DNA of 64,000 bases, taken from NCBI RefSeq assembly GCF_014696105.1, contig NZ_JACJPO010000019.1:21838-85837 (forward strand), given 5' to 3'. The DNA is from Microcoleus sp. FACHB-1515. Its GTDB lineage: Bacteria; Cyanobacteriota; Cyanobacteriia; Elainellales; Elainellaceae. Both the position numbers and the translations under genes were made by a program. The notes under the pieces were generated by a model that was not told the DNA's origin, ran no database searches, and saw only the letters and a program-made list of their open reading frames with translations. Shown in pieces: positions 1 through 9,608 of the stretch; the first letter of the stretch is position 1, and each line of letters opens with the position of its first letter.

Positions 1-182
1 TGGAACTGTCGCAAGTCAATGCTGAAAAAATTAAGGTTCTCTTTCAAAGTGTGAATGGTTGGAAGAACGGACGCACTAAACCTTTACCAGTTGCTTTGAA
101 GCAGACTAAACAGTTGCCGCATCAAATAAGAGTGCAGGGCGAAAACCTGCTTGCTCAGTATTTTGGGAAGCCGCAGCGATGA
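1..182 (+). CDS. 3' end of an unidentified protein (partial)
   Basis: A frame open from the left edge (first full codon at base 3) gives about 59 residues and ends at TGA 180-182. That stop overlaps the ATG of the next gene as ATGA, the usual sign of translational coupling, which is the main reason to believe it is coding. The visible part is basic and mostly polar, has no transmembrane segment, and ends in GKPQR. I do not recognise the family. It may be the previous gene of an operon with the hybrid kinase, perhaps its signalling partner, but that is inference from position only. Confidence 0.5.
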   Translation, partial: ELSQVNAEKIKVLFQSVNGWKNGRTKPLPVALKQTKQLPHQIRVQGENLLAQYFGKPQR

Positions 183-3100
183 CAGGTTCAGCACAGGGCA
201 AGGCGACCCCCAATATTTTTGGGGGCGGTGGCGAAATGGGTGAGTTGATGCGATCGACCGATTGGAGTCAAACACCCGTCGGATCAGTGCAGTCTTGGTC
301 ACAAAGTCTCAAATCATTGGTCAAGACCTTGCTCACCTCGCGCTATCCAATGGTGTTGACTTGGGGAGCAGCGTTCACGCAGTTTTACAACGATGCCTAC
401 TCGCAGTTGATCGGTGACAAACACCCCGCAGCCTTGGGAACCGACATTCGGGAAACGCTGGCGGAAGCGTGGGACACCCTTGGGCCAATGATTCAGCGCG
501 TCATGGCAACCGGAGTTGCAAACTGGACAGAGGCGCTGCTGCTGGTTTTGGAACGTGCAGGCTATCGAGAAGAATCGTACTTCAGCGTCTCCCACGCTCC
601 AGCCGAAGATGACGATGGACAAATTGTCGGAATGCTAGCGGTGTGTAGCGAAGTGACGCAGCAAGTTTTGGGAGAGCGGCGACTTCGACTGCTGCGCGAT
701 CTGGCGTCGAAAGCAGGTGAAATGCGCAGTGTGCAAGATACCTGCCAAGATTTGATGGCAGCGATCGCCGCTCATCCTCTAGATGTGCCGTTTGCGCTGC
801 TTTATCTGCGAGACTCGGACGGCAAAACGCTCACCCTGCAAGGAGCGGTGGGCTTGGCAGCAGACGAACAACTTTGCCCTCATTCTGTCAATTTAGCGAC
901 GAGTCATCAGCTTTGGTCTTTTGCTCCAGTTGCATCTGGTGAAACGATTCTTGTGGAGGAATTCGATCGCCAGATGACTGTACCGGGAGGACCTTGGAAC
1001 GAGCCAGTTCACACGGCTTTGATGATGCCGATCGCATCTTCTGGTCAAACTGCTCCTTTGGGTGTGCTGGTCGCTGGAGTCAACCCCAATCGGGCATTAG
1101 ACGAAGGATATCGATCGTTCTACGAATTACTCGTCGGACAGGTTTCTGTTTCCATCCGCAATGCTCAGGCGTATGAGGAAGAGCGGCGACGCGCCGAAAT
1201 GTTGGCCGAACTCGATCGCGCCAAAACTGCCTTCTTTTCTAACATCAGCCACGAGTTTCGCACGCCCTTGACCTTGATGCTCAATCCGCTGGAGGAGATG
1301 CTGCAAGGCGATCGCCTGCCCAGCGTTGAACGATCGCAAATTGCCGTCGCCTATCGCAACGCCCTCCGCTTGCTCAAGCTGGTCAACACGCTGCTCGACT
1401 TCTCACGAATTGAAGCCGGGCGCACGCAGGCACGCTTGGAACCCATCGATCTCGTAGCCTACACGAGCGAACTGGCAAGTTTGTTTCAATCGACCATTGA
1501 GCAGGCAGGATTGCAGTTCACGGTGGACTGTCCGCCCTTGCCCGAACGGATTGATGTCGATCGCGAAATGTGGGAAAAGATCGTCCTCAATCTGCTTTCA
1601 AATGCATTTAAGTTCACGTTTGCAGGCGAGATTGCCGTTTCGCTTTGTCCAATTGGCGATCAGGTCGAGCTGAGCGTGCGCGATACGGGCACGGGCGTTC
1701 CGGCTGAGGAAATTCCCCGCTTGTTTGAACGGTTTCATCGGGTTGAAGGCACACGCGGACGCACGTTTGAAGGCACAGGCATCGGGCTATCGCTGGTGCA
1801 GGAACTCGTTCATCTGCATGGGGGAACGATCGCTGTTGAAAGCAGGTTGGGTGAGGGCAGCACGTTTCGCGTGCGGTTGCCGATGAAGATAGCGTCGGCT
1901 GAAAGCGATCGCCATACTGCTAGCTCGACTCAACCCGCTGACAGCGCAACGTCCTATGTTCAAGAAGCATCAGGCTGGCTGCCTGCAAATGCGCCCTCAG
2001 CGCAATCGGCTCAACGCTCATCAGCGGCTCGAATTTTCTTGGTGGACGACAACGCTGACATGCGGAACTATCTGCACCGCATCTTGAGCGAGTGCTATCA
2101 GGTCGAAGTGTTTAGTGAAGGAACAGCCGCGCTCAACGCTGCTCGCACCTCGGTTCCAGATTTAGTCCTCAGCGATGTGATGATGCCGGGGATGGATGGC
2201 TTCGAGTTGCTCAGGCAGCTACGCCGCGATCCTCAAACCTGCGAAATTCCCATTTTGCTGCTGTCGGCGCGGGCGGGAGAAGAATCGGCAGTTGAAGGAC
2301 TGAACGCGGGAGCCGATGATTACCTTGTGAAGCCGTTTAGTACCCGTGAACTGCTGGCGCGAGTTGCCTCGAATGTGGAACTGGGGCGATCGCGGCGGGC
2401 GACAGCGCGGCGACGTATCGATCAGGTGTTGGCCTCTGTTCCCGATTTGATCTACACGTTTGATCTATCTGGACGCTTCACCTACGTCAATCAGCCGCTG
2501 CTCGATCTGTGGCAGAAAACTTATGCAGAAGCGATCGGCAAAACGCTGTTTGAACTGGACTATCCGCCAGAATTAGCCGCTCGACTGCATCAACAGATTC
2601 AACAGGTAATCGCCACAGGTCAATCTTTGCGCGACGAAACGCCCTACACTAGCGGGTTCGAGACCAGAGCATACGAATATATTTTTGTGCCGCTGTTGAA
2701 TGCAGAGGGCGCAGTCGAAGCGGTTGCCGGAGTTGGACGCGACATTACCGATCGCAAACAAACAGAAGCCGCGCTGCGCCAAAGCGAAGAACGGTTTCGG
2801 ACTTTGATTAGCGCCAGTTCAAACGTGCTGTATCGCATGAGTGCGGACTGGCGCGAACTGCAAGAACTGCGGGGCGGCAATTTCATTGCCGACACACCTG
2901 AACCGAGCCGCGACTGGCTGCAAAAATACATTCATCCCGATGACCATGAGCGGGTGTTAGCGGCCATTGATTCTGCCATTCAAACCAAAAGTTTGTTCGA
3001 GCTAGAACATCGCGTCCGCCAAGTCGATGGCACATTCGGCTGGACTTATTCCCGCGCTGTTCCTTTACTCGACAGTGCAGGTGAAATTATTGAATGGTTT

Positions 3101-4345
3101 GGTGAGGCGAATGACATCACCGTTGCGAAGCACCTCGAAGAGGGTCGCAAACGCATCGAGCAAGAGCGCGAACAAATTTTGCAGCGTGAACAAACTGCTC
3201 GCGAAGCCGCTGAACGAGCCAACCAAATCAAAGATGAGTTTCTAGCCGTCTTGTCACACGAGTTGAGAACGCCCCTAAATCCAATTTTGGGCTGGTCTCG
3301 GCTGCTTCGCAGCGGCAAGCTGGACGCAGAAAAATCGGCTCAGGCTGCCGAAATTATTGAGCGCAACACCAAACTTCAGGTGCAACTGATTGAAGACTTG
3401 CTCGATATTTCCCGAATTTTGCGCGGCAAGCTGAGCCTCAATCTCATTCCAGTGAACCTCAAGGTTGCGATCAATCCCGCGATCGAAACGGTGCGCTTGG
3501 CGATCGATGCTAAAGCGATCGCCTTGCAAACGCAGTTCGACTCGGTTGGACAGGTGAAAGGCGATGTGGCGCGACTCCAGCAGGTCGTGTGGAATCTCGT
3601 CTCGAATGCAGTGAAGTTCACGCCGCCCAAAGGCAAAATCACCGTCACGCTCACTCAGGTTGGTTCAGATGCACAAATTCAGGTAATCGACACAGGCAAA
3701 GGCATTCACCCTGATTTTTTGCCGTATGTCTTCGAGCATTTTCGGCAAGAAGATGGCGCAACCACGCGCAAGTTTGGCGGGCTGGGCTTGGGACTGGCGA
3801 TCGCGCGGCAAATTGTCGAACTGCACGGCGGCACGATTCAAGCCGAAAGTGCAGGCGAAGACCAAGGCGCAACCTTTACGGTCAAATTGCCGCTGCTGGA
3901 AGATGCAGGCGCAGCAGCAGAAAGGAAGGAAACTCAACATTCACTGACATCTTCGCATTCACCGCTCAAAAACCTTCGAGTGCTAGTGGTGGATGATGAA
4001 ATGGATACTCGTGAGCTAACAGCGTTTGTTTTAGAACAGGCGGGCGCGATCGTAACGGCTGTGCCTTCCGCGATCGCTGCTCTGAATGTTTTTGTTCAGT
4101 CTCCGCCTGATGTTCTTGTCAGCGACATTGGAATGCCCGACATGGACGGCTATGAACTGATGCGCCAGCTTCGGCATCGGCAAGGCGATCGCGTTCCGGC
4201 AGTTGCTCTGACGGCTTATGCTGGAGAAATCAATCAGCAACAGGCGATCGCTGCCGGATTCCACATTCACCTGTCGAAACCAATTGAGCCAGAGCAACTG
4301 ATCGGTGCAATTTGTACGCTATGCGATCGTTCTGCTCATGCTTGA
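179..4345 (+). CDS. Hybrid sensor histidine kinase with two kinase modules and two receiver domains
   Basis: A 1388-residue multi-domain phosphorelay kinase. In order I see an N-terminal PAS-like region (about 20-150), a GAF-like sensor (165-325), HisKA with SHEFRTP (phospho-acceptor His358), HATPase (455-570), a receiver with SDVMMPGMDG (Asp666), two PAS domains (745-985), a second HisKA with SHELRTP (His1027), a second HATPase (DTGKG, GLGLGLAI) and a terminal receiver with SDIGMPDMDG (Asp1316). No transmembrane segment is evident, so it should be cytosolic. Each kinase is followed by a receiver, so internal His-Asp relay is possible. No HPt domain or DNA-binding output is present; a separate partner is needed. 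The start was chosen because its ATG overlaps the upstream stop. The signal sensed cannot be told from sequence. The C-terminal half resembles the kinase at 24669-27080. Confidence 0.95.
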   Translation: MTGSAQGKATPNIFGGGGEMGELMRSTDWSQTPVGSVQSWSQSLKSLVKTLLTSRYPMVLTWGAAFTQFYNDAYSQLIGDKHPAALGTDIRETLAEAWDTLGPMIQRVMATGVANWTEALLLVLERAGYREESYFSVSHAPAEDDDGQIVGMLAVCSEVTQQVLGERRLRLLRDLASKAGEMRSVQDTCQDLMAAIAAHPLDVPFALLYLRDSDGKTLTLQGAVGLAADEQLCPHSVNLATSHQLWSFAPVASGETILVEEFDRQMTVPGGPWNEPVHTALMMPIASSGQTAPLGVLVAGVNPNRALDEGYRSFYELLVGQVSVSIRNAQAYEEERRRAEMLAELDRAKTAFFSNISHEFRTPLTLMLNPLEEMLQGDRLPSVERSQIAVAYRNALRLLKLVNTLLDFSRIEAGRTQARLEPIDLVAYTSELASLFQSTIEQAGLQFTVDCPPLPERIDVDREMWEKIVLNLLSNAFKFTFAGEIAVSLCPIGDQVELSVRDTGTGVPAEEIPRLFERFHRVEGTRGRTFEGTGIGLSLVQELVHLHGGTIAVESRLGEGSTFRVRLPMKIASAESDRHTASSTQPADSATSYVQEASGWLPANAPSAQSAQRSSAARIFLVDDNADMRNYLHRILSECYQVEVFSEGTAALNAARTSVPDLVLSDVMMPGMDGFELLRQLRRDPQTCEIPILLLSARAGEESAVEGLNAGADDYLVKPFSTRELLARVASNVELGRSRRATARRRIDQVLASVPDLIYTFDLSGRFTYVNQPLLDLWQKTYAEAIGKTLFELDYPPELAARLHQQIQQVIATGQSLRDETPYTSGFETRAYEYIFVPLLNAEGAVEAVAGVGRDITDRKQTEAALRQSEERFRTLISASSNVLYRMSADWRELQELRGGNFIADTPEPSRDWLQKYIHPDDHERVLAAIDSAIQTKSLFELEHRVRQVDGTFGWTYSRAVPLLDSAGEIIEWFGEANDITVAKHLEEGRKRIEQEREQILQREQTAREAAERANQIKDEFLAVLSHELRTPLNPILGWSRLLRSGKLDAEKSAQAAEIIERNTKLQVQLIEDLLDISRILRGKLSLNLIPVNLKVAINPAIETVRLAIDAKAIALQTQFDSVGQVKGDVARLQQVVWNLVSNAVKFTPPKGKITVTLTQVGSDAQIQVIDTGKGIHPDFLPYVFEHFRQEDGATTRKFGGLGLGLAIARQIVELHGGTIQAESAGEDQGATFTVKLPLLEDAGAAAERKETQHSLTSSHSPLKNLRVLVVDDEMDTRELTAFVLEQAGAIVTAVPSAIAALNVFVQSPPDVLVSDIGMPDMDGYELMRQLRHRQGDRVPAVALTAYAGEINQQQAIAAGFHIHLSKPIEPEQLIGAICTLCDRSAHA

Positions 4346-4384
4346 GGGCGATCGCAGCAACAAACAACAAAATTGATCGCCCCA

Positions 4385-5083
4385 CTACTGAAGATAGTTT
4401 GCCCACTGCTGCACGGCACTGGCCGAACCGTACCAGGTTTTTCCCGGACGAGGTGAATGGAGTACGCCATCGAGCGTAATGTTTTCTGCACCTTCGAGAT
4501 GGGCAGCTTCGATCGGCGTGATGCCGTCGCCCCAAGTTGCGCCTTGCCCGATCGTCAGTTCATAGCTGCTGTAGGCAAACCACGAGCCGAGTTTGCGCTG
4601 TCCAAAAATCGCTTTGCCCGCTACGCAAACATAGCGCACAGTGGGATGAAACGCGCCCGGATAATTGTTTTTGACAAAATCGAGGTTGCGCTTTGTCCAG
4701 CGTTCGCGGCTGACATGCGGCGTTCCCAGCGTCACCAGCGTTGCCACAGACGGATGCGCCTTCCACAAGGTCACTTTGCCCGCATCGGTCGGATGCACTT
4801 CGTAAGCCACCTCCCCCAAATAGATGCGCGAAATCCATCCGCCCGCCGAATGTCCCACCAAGTTGATGCGATCGCTTCCCGTCTCCCGCATCACCTGCTT
4901 CACTGTCTCATCGAGCAGTTGCAAAATTGGCAGCATCGATCGCCCGCCCACAGTGGGAAACCAAGTCTTCCGCAAGAGTGGAACGGTTTTCACGCAGAAG
5001 CCAAGCGATTCGAGCGATCGTTCCATCTCGCCATAAGCGATCGCACCAGCCAAATATCCAGGCAAAATCACAACAGGCAGCAT
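4385..5083 (-). CDS. Lipase-like alpha/beta hydrolase
   Basis: 232 residues with the alpha/beta-hydrolase opening VVILPGYLAG and the nucleophile elbow GHSAGG (Ser about 99), followed by LVTLGTPH, a phrase typical of triacylglycerol-lipase or PGAP1-like esterases. A C-terminal GVLHSPRPG segment could supply the catalytic His. No signal peptide is visible, so it probably acts in the cytosol or at the membrane surface on a lipid or ester substrate that cannot be specified. It converges on the hybrid kinase (39 bases between stops). The hydrolase at 5191-6081 lies upstream on the same strand with 107 bases between them, so co-transcription is possible. No clear ribosome-binding site precedes the ATG. 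Confidence 0.85.
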   Translation of the reverse strand: MLPVVILPGYLAGAIAYGEMERSLESLGFCVKTVPLLRKTWFPTVGGRSMLPILQLLDETVKQVMRETGSDRINLVGHSAGGWISRIYLGEVAYEVHPTDAGKVTLWKAHPSVATLVTLGTPHVSRERWTKRNLDFVKNNYPGAFHPTVRYVCVAGKAIFGQRKLGSWFAYSSYELTIGQGATWGDGITPIEAAHLEGAENITLDGVLHSPRPGKTWYGSASAVQQWANYLQ

Positions 5084-5124
5084 GAGGGAGAGAGGTTAGG
5101 AGTAAACGAAGCGAGTTCAAAGTT

Positions 5125-5137
5125 CCCCAAATTGGGG
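5125..5137. repeat. Short palindrome of the CCCCAAATTGGGG type
   Basis: CCCCAA and TTGGGG separated by one base, followed by another GGGG run, in the 107-base gap between the two hydrolase genes. Similar C/G-run palindromes are widespread between cyanobacterial genes. It may act as a weak hairpin in the transcript of the minus-strand genes. Confidence 0.45.
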
Positions 5138-5190
5138 GATTTAGGGGACGAAAAGATGACGCAATCCGCGATTAACTTCATTTCAAATTA

Positions 5191-6081
5191 TCAGAAATTG
5201 GCTGAATACTTGCGATCGAGCCATTCTAAAATTAATCGATTCACCAAAGTCGGATTTTCATCATGGGGGCAATGTCCGGCATTCGGAATTGAAGTAAATT
5301 CAACCGATTCCCCTGACAAATCTTGATAGATTTTTGCGCCGGAAATCGGTGTCCAAGGATCAGCCTCGCCCCACAAAATCAGCATCGGTGCGTGAATTTT
5401 TGGCAGCAGTTCTGTCGGTTTTGGCCCTGGTGGAGCGGTGAGAATCGAGGCGAAGACTTTTTGCGCTCCGGGGTCGCAAGACGGCTCGTAGAGCAGATCG
5501 ACGAGTTCATCGGTGACGGCGGTGCGATCGCGATATACCTGCATCAAGGTTTTGCGAATGCGCGGCTTTTGCCTTACCAAATTAAACAAAAAGGGACCAA
5601 ATCTTTCTGAGCCGACCAGTTTCACAAACGTTCCCATCACGACGCGCAACGGCAGCGTTAGCTCGTCAGGTCGGTGGTTAAGTCCGCCTGCGGCATTGAG
5701 CAAAATGCCGCCTCGCGACAGGTCAGGATGATTGGCAAGCATCATCATGCTCAGCAGTGCGCCGATCGAATTGCCGACAAAAATTGCAGGTTCTTTTACC
5801 AGCGCGGCGCAAAAATCCGTCAGCAGTTCTTCCCAAACCTCGACGCTGTAGTCGATCGCAGGCTTGTCGGAACTGCCGAAGCCGAGCAGATCGATCGCAA
5901 AGACGCGGTAGCCACCTGAGGCCAAAACCGGAATATTTTGTCGCCAGTGGCCGATCGAGGCTCCAAAGCCGTGAATTAAAATTAAGGGAATGCCGCTGCC
6001 CTGCACGGTGTAGCAGATGCGGTGTCCCTGCCAGTTCCAAAAGGATTTCGTCAGCGTGCGGGGTAATTGCTCGGTTGTCAC
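5191..6081 (-). CDS. Alpha/beta fold hydrolase
   Basis: 296 residues of a classic single-domain alpha/beta hydrolase: the oxyanion strand LILIHGFGAS, the DLLGFGSSDKP segment after strand 4, a nucleophile elbow GNSIGA (Ser about 106), an acid near LILWGEADPWTP and a C-terminal NAGHCPHDENP holding the catalytic His. This arrangement matches cyanobacterial haloalkane-dehalogenase, epoxide-hydrolase or chlorophyllase-like hydrolases, but the exact substrate cannot be assigned. The start codon is GTG at 6079-6081, with no strong ribosome-binding site. It is divergent from the fibrillin-like gene, about 55 bases away. Confidence 0.9.
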   Translation of the reverse strand: MTTEQLPRTLTKSFWNWQGHRICYTVQGSGIPLILIHGFGASIGHWRQNIPVLASGGYRVFAIDLLGFGSSDKPAIDYSVEVWEELLTDFCAALVKEPAIFVGNSIGALLSMMMLANHPDLSRGGILLNAAGGLNHRPDELTLPLRVVMGTFVKLVGSERFGPFLFNLVRQKPRIRKTLMQVYRDRTAVTDELVDLLYEPSCDPGAQKVFASILTAPPGPKPTELLPKIHAPMLILWGEADPWTPISGAKIYQDLSGESVEFTSIPNAGHCPHDENPTLVNRLILEWLDRKYSANF

Positions 6082-6136
6082 AGGTCGAATTTAATTAAGT
6101 TTCTTTAACTATGTGTATCACAAGCGGGAGCGAAAA

Positions 6137-6838
6137 ATGGTTGCAGCGCTAGAGCAAAAAACGACTGACCAGCTTAAGCAAGAACTGCTTGAACTGGTGC
6201 GCGATCGAGACAGTCAGCCGTTGGGCAAAAAAGTTGCCTTTGCCAAAACTGAACTGATGCCTTGGTTTGAAGAACTGAGTCGCCGCAATCCGTTTCCGAA
6301 TGCGATCGATCAAATTGATTTAGTCGTCGGCGTTTGGTCGCCCGTTTGGTCAACCATTCCGTTTCAAGACACATTTCCCGGACGCATCTATGAGCAGTCC
6401 TATCAAATTTTTGCAAATAACGGCTACTACGCAAATATGGCTCGCTATGCACCGGGAAGTAAGCTGCCGTTTCTGAAGCAATTTACCGAAAAGTTGGTGG
6501 CGTATGACTTCATGATTTTGCAGAGATTTGAAGTTCAAAACAATCAGTGGTTCATTCAAAATGTTGGAATTCAACAGGGATTTCGGGTGAATCTTGCGCC
6601 GTTGACGATCGAAAAAGCCCAAGCCTGGTTTGAATCTGCCGTGAAAAAGCTTGCCAATCGACCTGTGAAGCCGGATTTTGAAAAGCTTGATCAAAGCACG
6701 GCGAAAAAGTACGAAAAAATCTTTGAAGCCACACCGCAATTAGAGCATTTGTATATCGATCGAGATTTTCGACTGGTGAAAACGCAGCGGGAAGCGAAAC
6801 AGCGACCGTCCTATACGATCGCCGTTCGCAAACGCTAA
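6137..6838 (+). CDS. Fibrillin (PAP)-like lipid-associated protein
   Basis: About 233 residues. The mid region has the VVGVWSPVWSTIPFQDTFPGR segment (shown here only as its key Trp/Pro/Phe residues) and a C-terminal YIDRDFRLVKT motif. These resemble the PAP/fibrillin family, thylakoid-associated lipocalin-like proteins that bind isoprenoids or lipids in cyanobacteria and plastids. I rate this as family resemblance, not proof. The ATG at 6137 was preferred over 6113 because a GGGAG sits 8-12 bases upstream and MVAAL is a typical cyanobacterial N-terminus. No signal peptide is visible. The stop overlaps the stop of the convergent GT4 gene by 4 bases. Confidence 0.75.
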   Translation: MVAALEQKTTDQLKQELLELVRDRDSQPLGKKVAFAKTELMPWFEELSRRNPFPNAIDQIDLVVGVWSPVWSTIPFQDTFPGRIYEQSYQIFANNGYYANMARYAPGSKLPFLKQFTEKLVAYDFMILQRFEVQNNQWFIQNVGIQQGFRVNLAPLTIEKAQAWFESAVKKLANRPVKPDFEKLDQSTAKKYEKIFEATPQLEHLYIDRDFRLVKTQREAKQRPSYTIAVRKR

Positions 6839-7977
6839 ACCCAACTTCTCAGATAGGCGTGCTGCTGCTGCATCACTTGGCGATAAAGTTCTTCAAGCTG
6901 AGTGATGTTGTTGCTCAACGTGTAGCGATCGAGTACTCTTTGCCGTGCCTTGCGACCCAACAGCGTCGTCATCTCTGGATGATCTCGGAACAGCGGCAAT
7001 AAGGTTTGAAGCTGCATTGCGACTCGGTGCGTATGCATCATCACGCCCGCTCCGGCTTCGAGGACTTCTCCATCGGCTCCGGCATCGGTGGCGAGGCAGG
7101 CGACACCGCAGGCCATCGCTTCCAGCAAAGAGAGCGACAAACCTTCGACCAGCGAAGGCAGGATAAACACATCTGCGCCGCGCAAAATTTCGACTCGGCG
7201 CTGTTCATCGGCCACAAAGCCGAGCCACAAGATGTTGTGTTCGTCGCCGTAAGTGGCTTTGAGGATGGGTGCAAGCGGGCCATTGCCGACGATCGCCAGT
7301 TTGCTGCTCGCGCCCATATCCGCATGTTTCCACGCCTTCAGCAGCGACTCAACGTTTTTCTCCGTTGCGATCCGACCTTGGTAGACGAATAGGCGATCGG
7401 CTTCCAGTTCCGTCTTGATGCGCGACAAACCGGGCGAATATTTTTCGACATCGACGCCGTTGGGGATCACGACGACTTGCGGTGCGGGAACGCCCAAGCG
7501 AATCAGCAGATCGCGCTGGACATGTGAGAAAACAATGACGCGATCGTAATTCGCCAAAAACGGCGCATAAAGCTGATACATCAGGTGTTGCGTTCCTGAT
7601 GTCAGGTTGCGGCGTTTGCGATCGAAGGGCGGGTGAAATGTTGCAATCAGCGGCAGCGAAAGCTCCTGACAAATTTCTGGCAAGAGAAAATCGAGCGGTG
7701 AAAGGGTCAGGGAGGCGTGAACGATGTCGGGCTTAAGGCGTTCGAGCGCTTTGGCGAGTACCTTGCTCGATTTAAATGTGGGGATCGTGTAGATCTGCGA
7801 TTTGTAGAGGCAGGGGATCGACACTTCGTGCGGCTCGGAAATTTCCTCGGAATCTTCTGGGGCGAAATGTAAGAAGCTGACCTGATAGCCACGATCGAGC
7901 AAGGCATTAGTGACTTCTCGACCGTAAGTAACGTTGCCACAGAAGGGAGATTTTTTCCCAAGCCACGCGATATGCAT
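6835..7977 (-). CDS. Family 4 glycosyltransferase (GT-B fold)
   Basis: 380 residues. The N-terminal half begins MHIAWLGKKSPF with a glycine-rich acceptor loop and IVHASLTLSP. The linker VIPNGVD and the C-terminal nucleotide-sugar half with FVYQGRIATEKN, LAIVGNGP, GADVFILPS and the E-x7-E motif EGLSLSLLEAMACG are diagnostic of retaining GT4 enzymes using UDP- or GDP-sugars. It should act on the cytosolic face of a membrane or on a soluble acceptor; the acceptor is unknown. No other polysaccharide genes are adjacent, which argues for a housekeeping role rather than a capsule cluster. It overlaps the fibrillin-like gene tail to tail by 4 bases. Confidence 0.92.
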   Translation of the reverse strand: MHIAWLGKKSPFCGNVTYGREVTNALLDRGYQVSFLHFAPEDSEEISEPHEVSIPCLYKSQIYTIPTFKSSKVLAKALERLKPDIVHASLTLSPLDFLLPEICQELSLPLIATFHPPFDRKRRNLTSGTQHLMYQLYAPFLANYDRVIVFSHVQRDLLIRLGVPAPQVVVIPNGVDVEKYSPGLSRIKTELEADRLFVYQGRIATEKNVESLLKAWKHADMGASSKLAIVGNGPLAPILKATYGDEHNILWLGFVADEQRRVEILRGADVFILPSLVEGLSLSLLEAMACGVACLATDAGADGEVLEAGAGVMMHTHRVAMQLQTLLPLFRDHPEMTTLLGRKARQRVLDRYTLSNNITQLEELYRQVMQQQHAYLRSWV

Positions 7978-8045
7978 TTAAGTCCGGTATTTTAGCGTTT
8001 TGAAAGATTAATCTAACATAAAGGATTTTAGGGGCATCTCGTCAA

Positions 8046-9599
8046 TTAAGATACTGTTTTTGATTGAGCTTCGCGAGAAATCGTCCAGGTGAGTGCGCCA
8101 CCTGCGATCGTCAAAGTCGCCAAAATCAGCAGCACAATTCGCAGTCCCAAGAACGTTTCTGCCACACCTGCGAGGGCGAGGGGCAAACTGAGCGCAATAT
8201 TAATCGCGTTATTTTGCAGGCCAAACACCTTGCCGCGCATTTCTTCCGGCGTTTCTTCCTGAATCGTGGTTTGCATTGGGACACCCACGATCGCCGCACA
8301 GCAGCCCAACACGACCAGCAAGCCCAACGTCGGCCAAAGCTGATGCGTAAAGATTGACATGCCGCCCAGCGCACCTGCCATGCCGATCGATCCTGCTAAG
8401 GCCAGTTGCGCCCGACTGAAGCGCTGTCCAAACTGTCCGACCAGCGTTGCACCGATCGCCATGCCAACGCCGCCTGCCGCCAGCAAAAAGCCAAACTGTG
8501 ACGACTTCAAAGCAGGCATCACTTCCGCCAAACGCACCGCAAGCACGGCCAAGGCTGCGAAGATCGAAAACAAAATGACAAGCTGAATCAAGGCGGCTCG
8601 GACGCGCCCCTGTTCGCCCAAGTAGCGCACTCCATCGCGGATGTTGTCCCACACCTTCGGCGGCTCTTGCTCGGCTAGCTCGGCCAAATCAATTTTTTCT
8701 CGCGTCTGCATGGCGATCAAAATAATTCCGGCGATCGCATAGCTAAAGCCGACCAGCAATTCTTTCCCGATATTTAGCCCGCCGCCCAAGTGAGCTACGA
8801 GCGAATCGGCGATCGCCAGAAGCGGCTCACCGACCGCAAAGCCGATGATCACCGAGGCCATCATCGTGGTGGTGTAGAGCGAGTTGGCGGAAAGCAGGTG
8901 ACGGCGATCGACAATCAAAGGAATCGCGGCTTGTTCTGCTGGCGCGAAGAACTGCGTCAGCGTGGAAACGAGAAACGTAATTGCCAGCAGCATTCCGAAG
9001 CCGATCGGCAGCGTTCCCAGCGGCGACCAGCCCTGCGTAATCCACAGGAGCGGCGGCAGGATGAGGACAAGGCCGCCGCGCAGTAAGTTCGTCGCAACGA
9101 GAACGGCTTTTTTCGGCCAGTGATCAACGTAGACTCCGGCGATCGAACCGAACAAAACGGCGGGAATCGTAAACGCGATCATGATCGAGGAGACCCAGCC
9201 GGAGATCGGCTGTCCCGCTGTTTGGAAGCGGTTGTCGATCAGCATGATCATCAGCACGAGATAGACCTTATCGGCCAGTTGCGAGAAGACCTGCCCGCCC
9301 CAAAGTGCGAGGAAATTCAAGTTGCGGAGGACAGGCAAGAAGCCTGCTTGAAATTCTTCGATCGGATGGTCTTCGCCCTCAGGTTGGGCGATTTCTTCGG
9401 CAATTTCTTCGACCAGTTCCGAAATCGCTTCGAGCGCTTCGACCATATCGCCGCCCGGAAAGGTGAGCGGTTCCGGCAAAGAGCGCGGCAGGTCGCTTTT
9501 CCTTGGCGTTGGCTGGCTGGGAGACAAGCCGTTTTCTGCTCCGGCTGGGCTGAGTCGGGGCAGGCGATTTTCAAGATCAAACTCGAATCTTGGGGTCAT
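8046..9599 (-). CDS. MFS transporter with an acidic N-terminal extension
   Basis: 517 residues. The first ~100 are hydrophilic and acidic (EEIAEEIAQPEGEDHP). Then come about 12 hydrophobic helices typical of the major facilitator superfamily. The ALWGGQVFSQLADKVY start and VDHWPKK loop resemble the MFS_3/EntS-like group of drug or siderophore exporters common in cyanobacteria. It probably sits in the plasma membrane and exports a small molecule; the substrate is not evident. recO ends 9 bases upstream on the same strand, so the two are probably co-transcribed. The acidic extension is longer than usual for the fold and may be cytosolic. Confidence 0.88.
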   Translation of the reverse strand: MTPRFEFDLENRLPRLSPAGAENGLSPSQPTPRKSDLPRSLPEPLTFPGGDMVEALEAISELVEEIAEEIAQPEGEDHPIEEFQAGFLPVLRNLNFLALWGGQVFSQLADKVYLVLMIMLIDNRFQTAGQPISGWVSSIMIAFTIPAVLFGSIAGVYVDHWPKKAVLVATNLLRGGLVLILPPLLWITQGWSPLGTLPIGFGMLLAITFLVSTLTQFFAPAEQAAIPLIVDRRHLLSANSLYTTTMMASVIIGFAVGEPLLAIADSLVAHLGGGLNIGKELLVGFSYAIAGIILIAMQTREKIDLAELAEQEPPKVWDNIRDGVRYLGEQGRVRAALIQLVILFSIFAALAVLAVRLAEVMPALKSSQFGFLLAAGGVGMAIGATLVGQFGQRFSRAQLALAGSIGMAGALGGMSIFTHQLWPTLGLLVVLGCCAAIVGVPMQTTIQEETPEEMRGKVFGLQNNAINIALSLPLALAGVAETFLGLRIVLLILATLTIAGGALTWTISREAQSKTVS

Positions 9600-9608
9600 G
9601 GCGATCGA

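Noticed and set aside
4346..4382. GGGCGATC / GATCGCCC inverted repeat between convergent genes
   Set aside because: Arms are HIP1-type words that recur everywhere, and no T-run follows; not called a terminator.
4457..5326. Long plus-strand frame of 289 codons over the lipase-like gene
   Set aside because: It is the antisense of a clear hydrolase with catalytic motifs; composition is odd and no family is seen.
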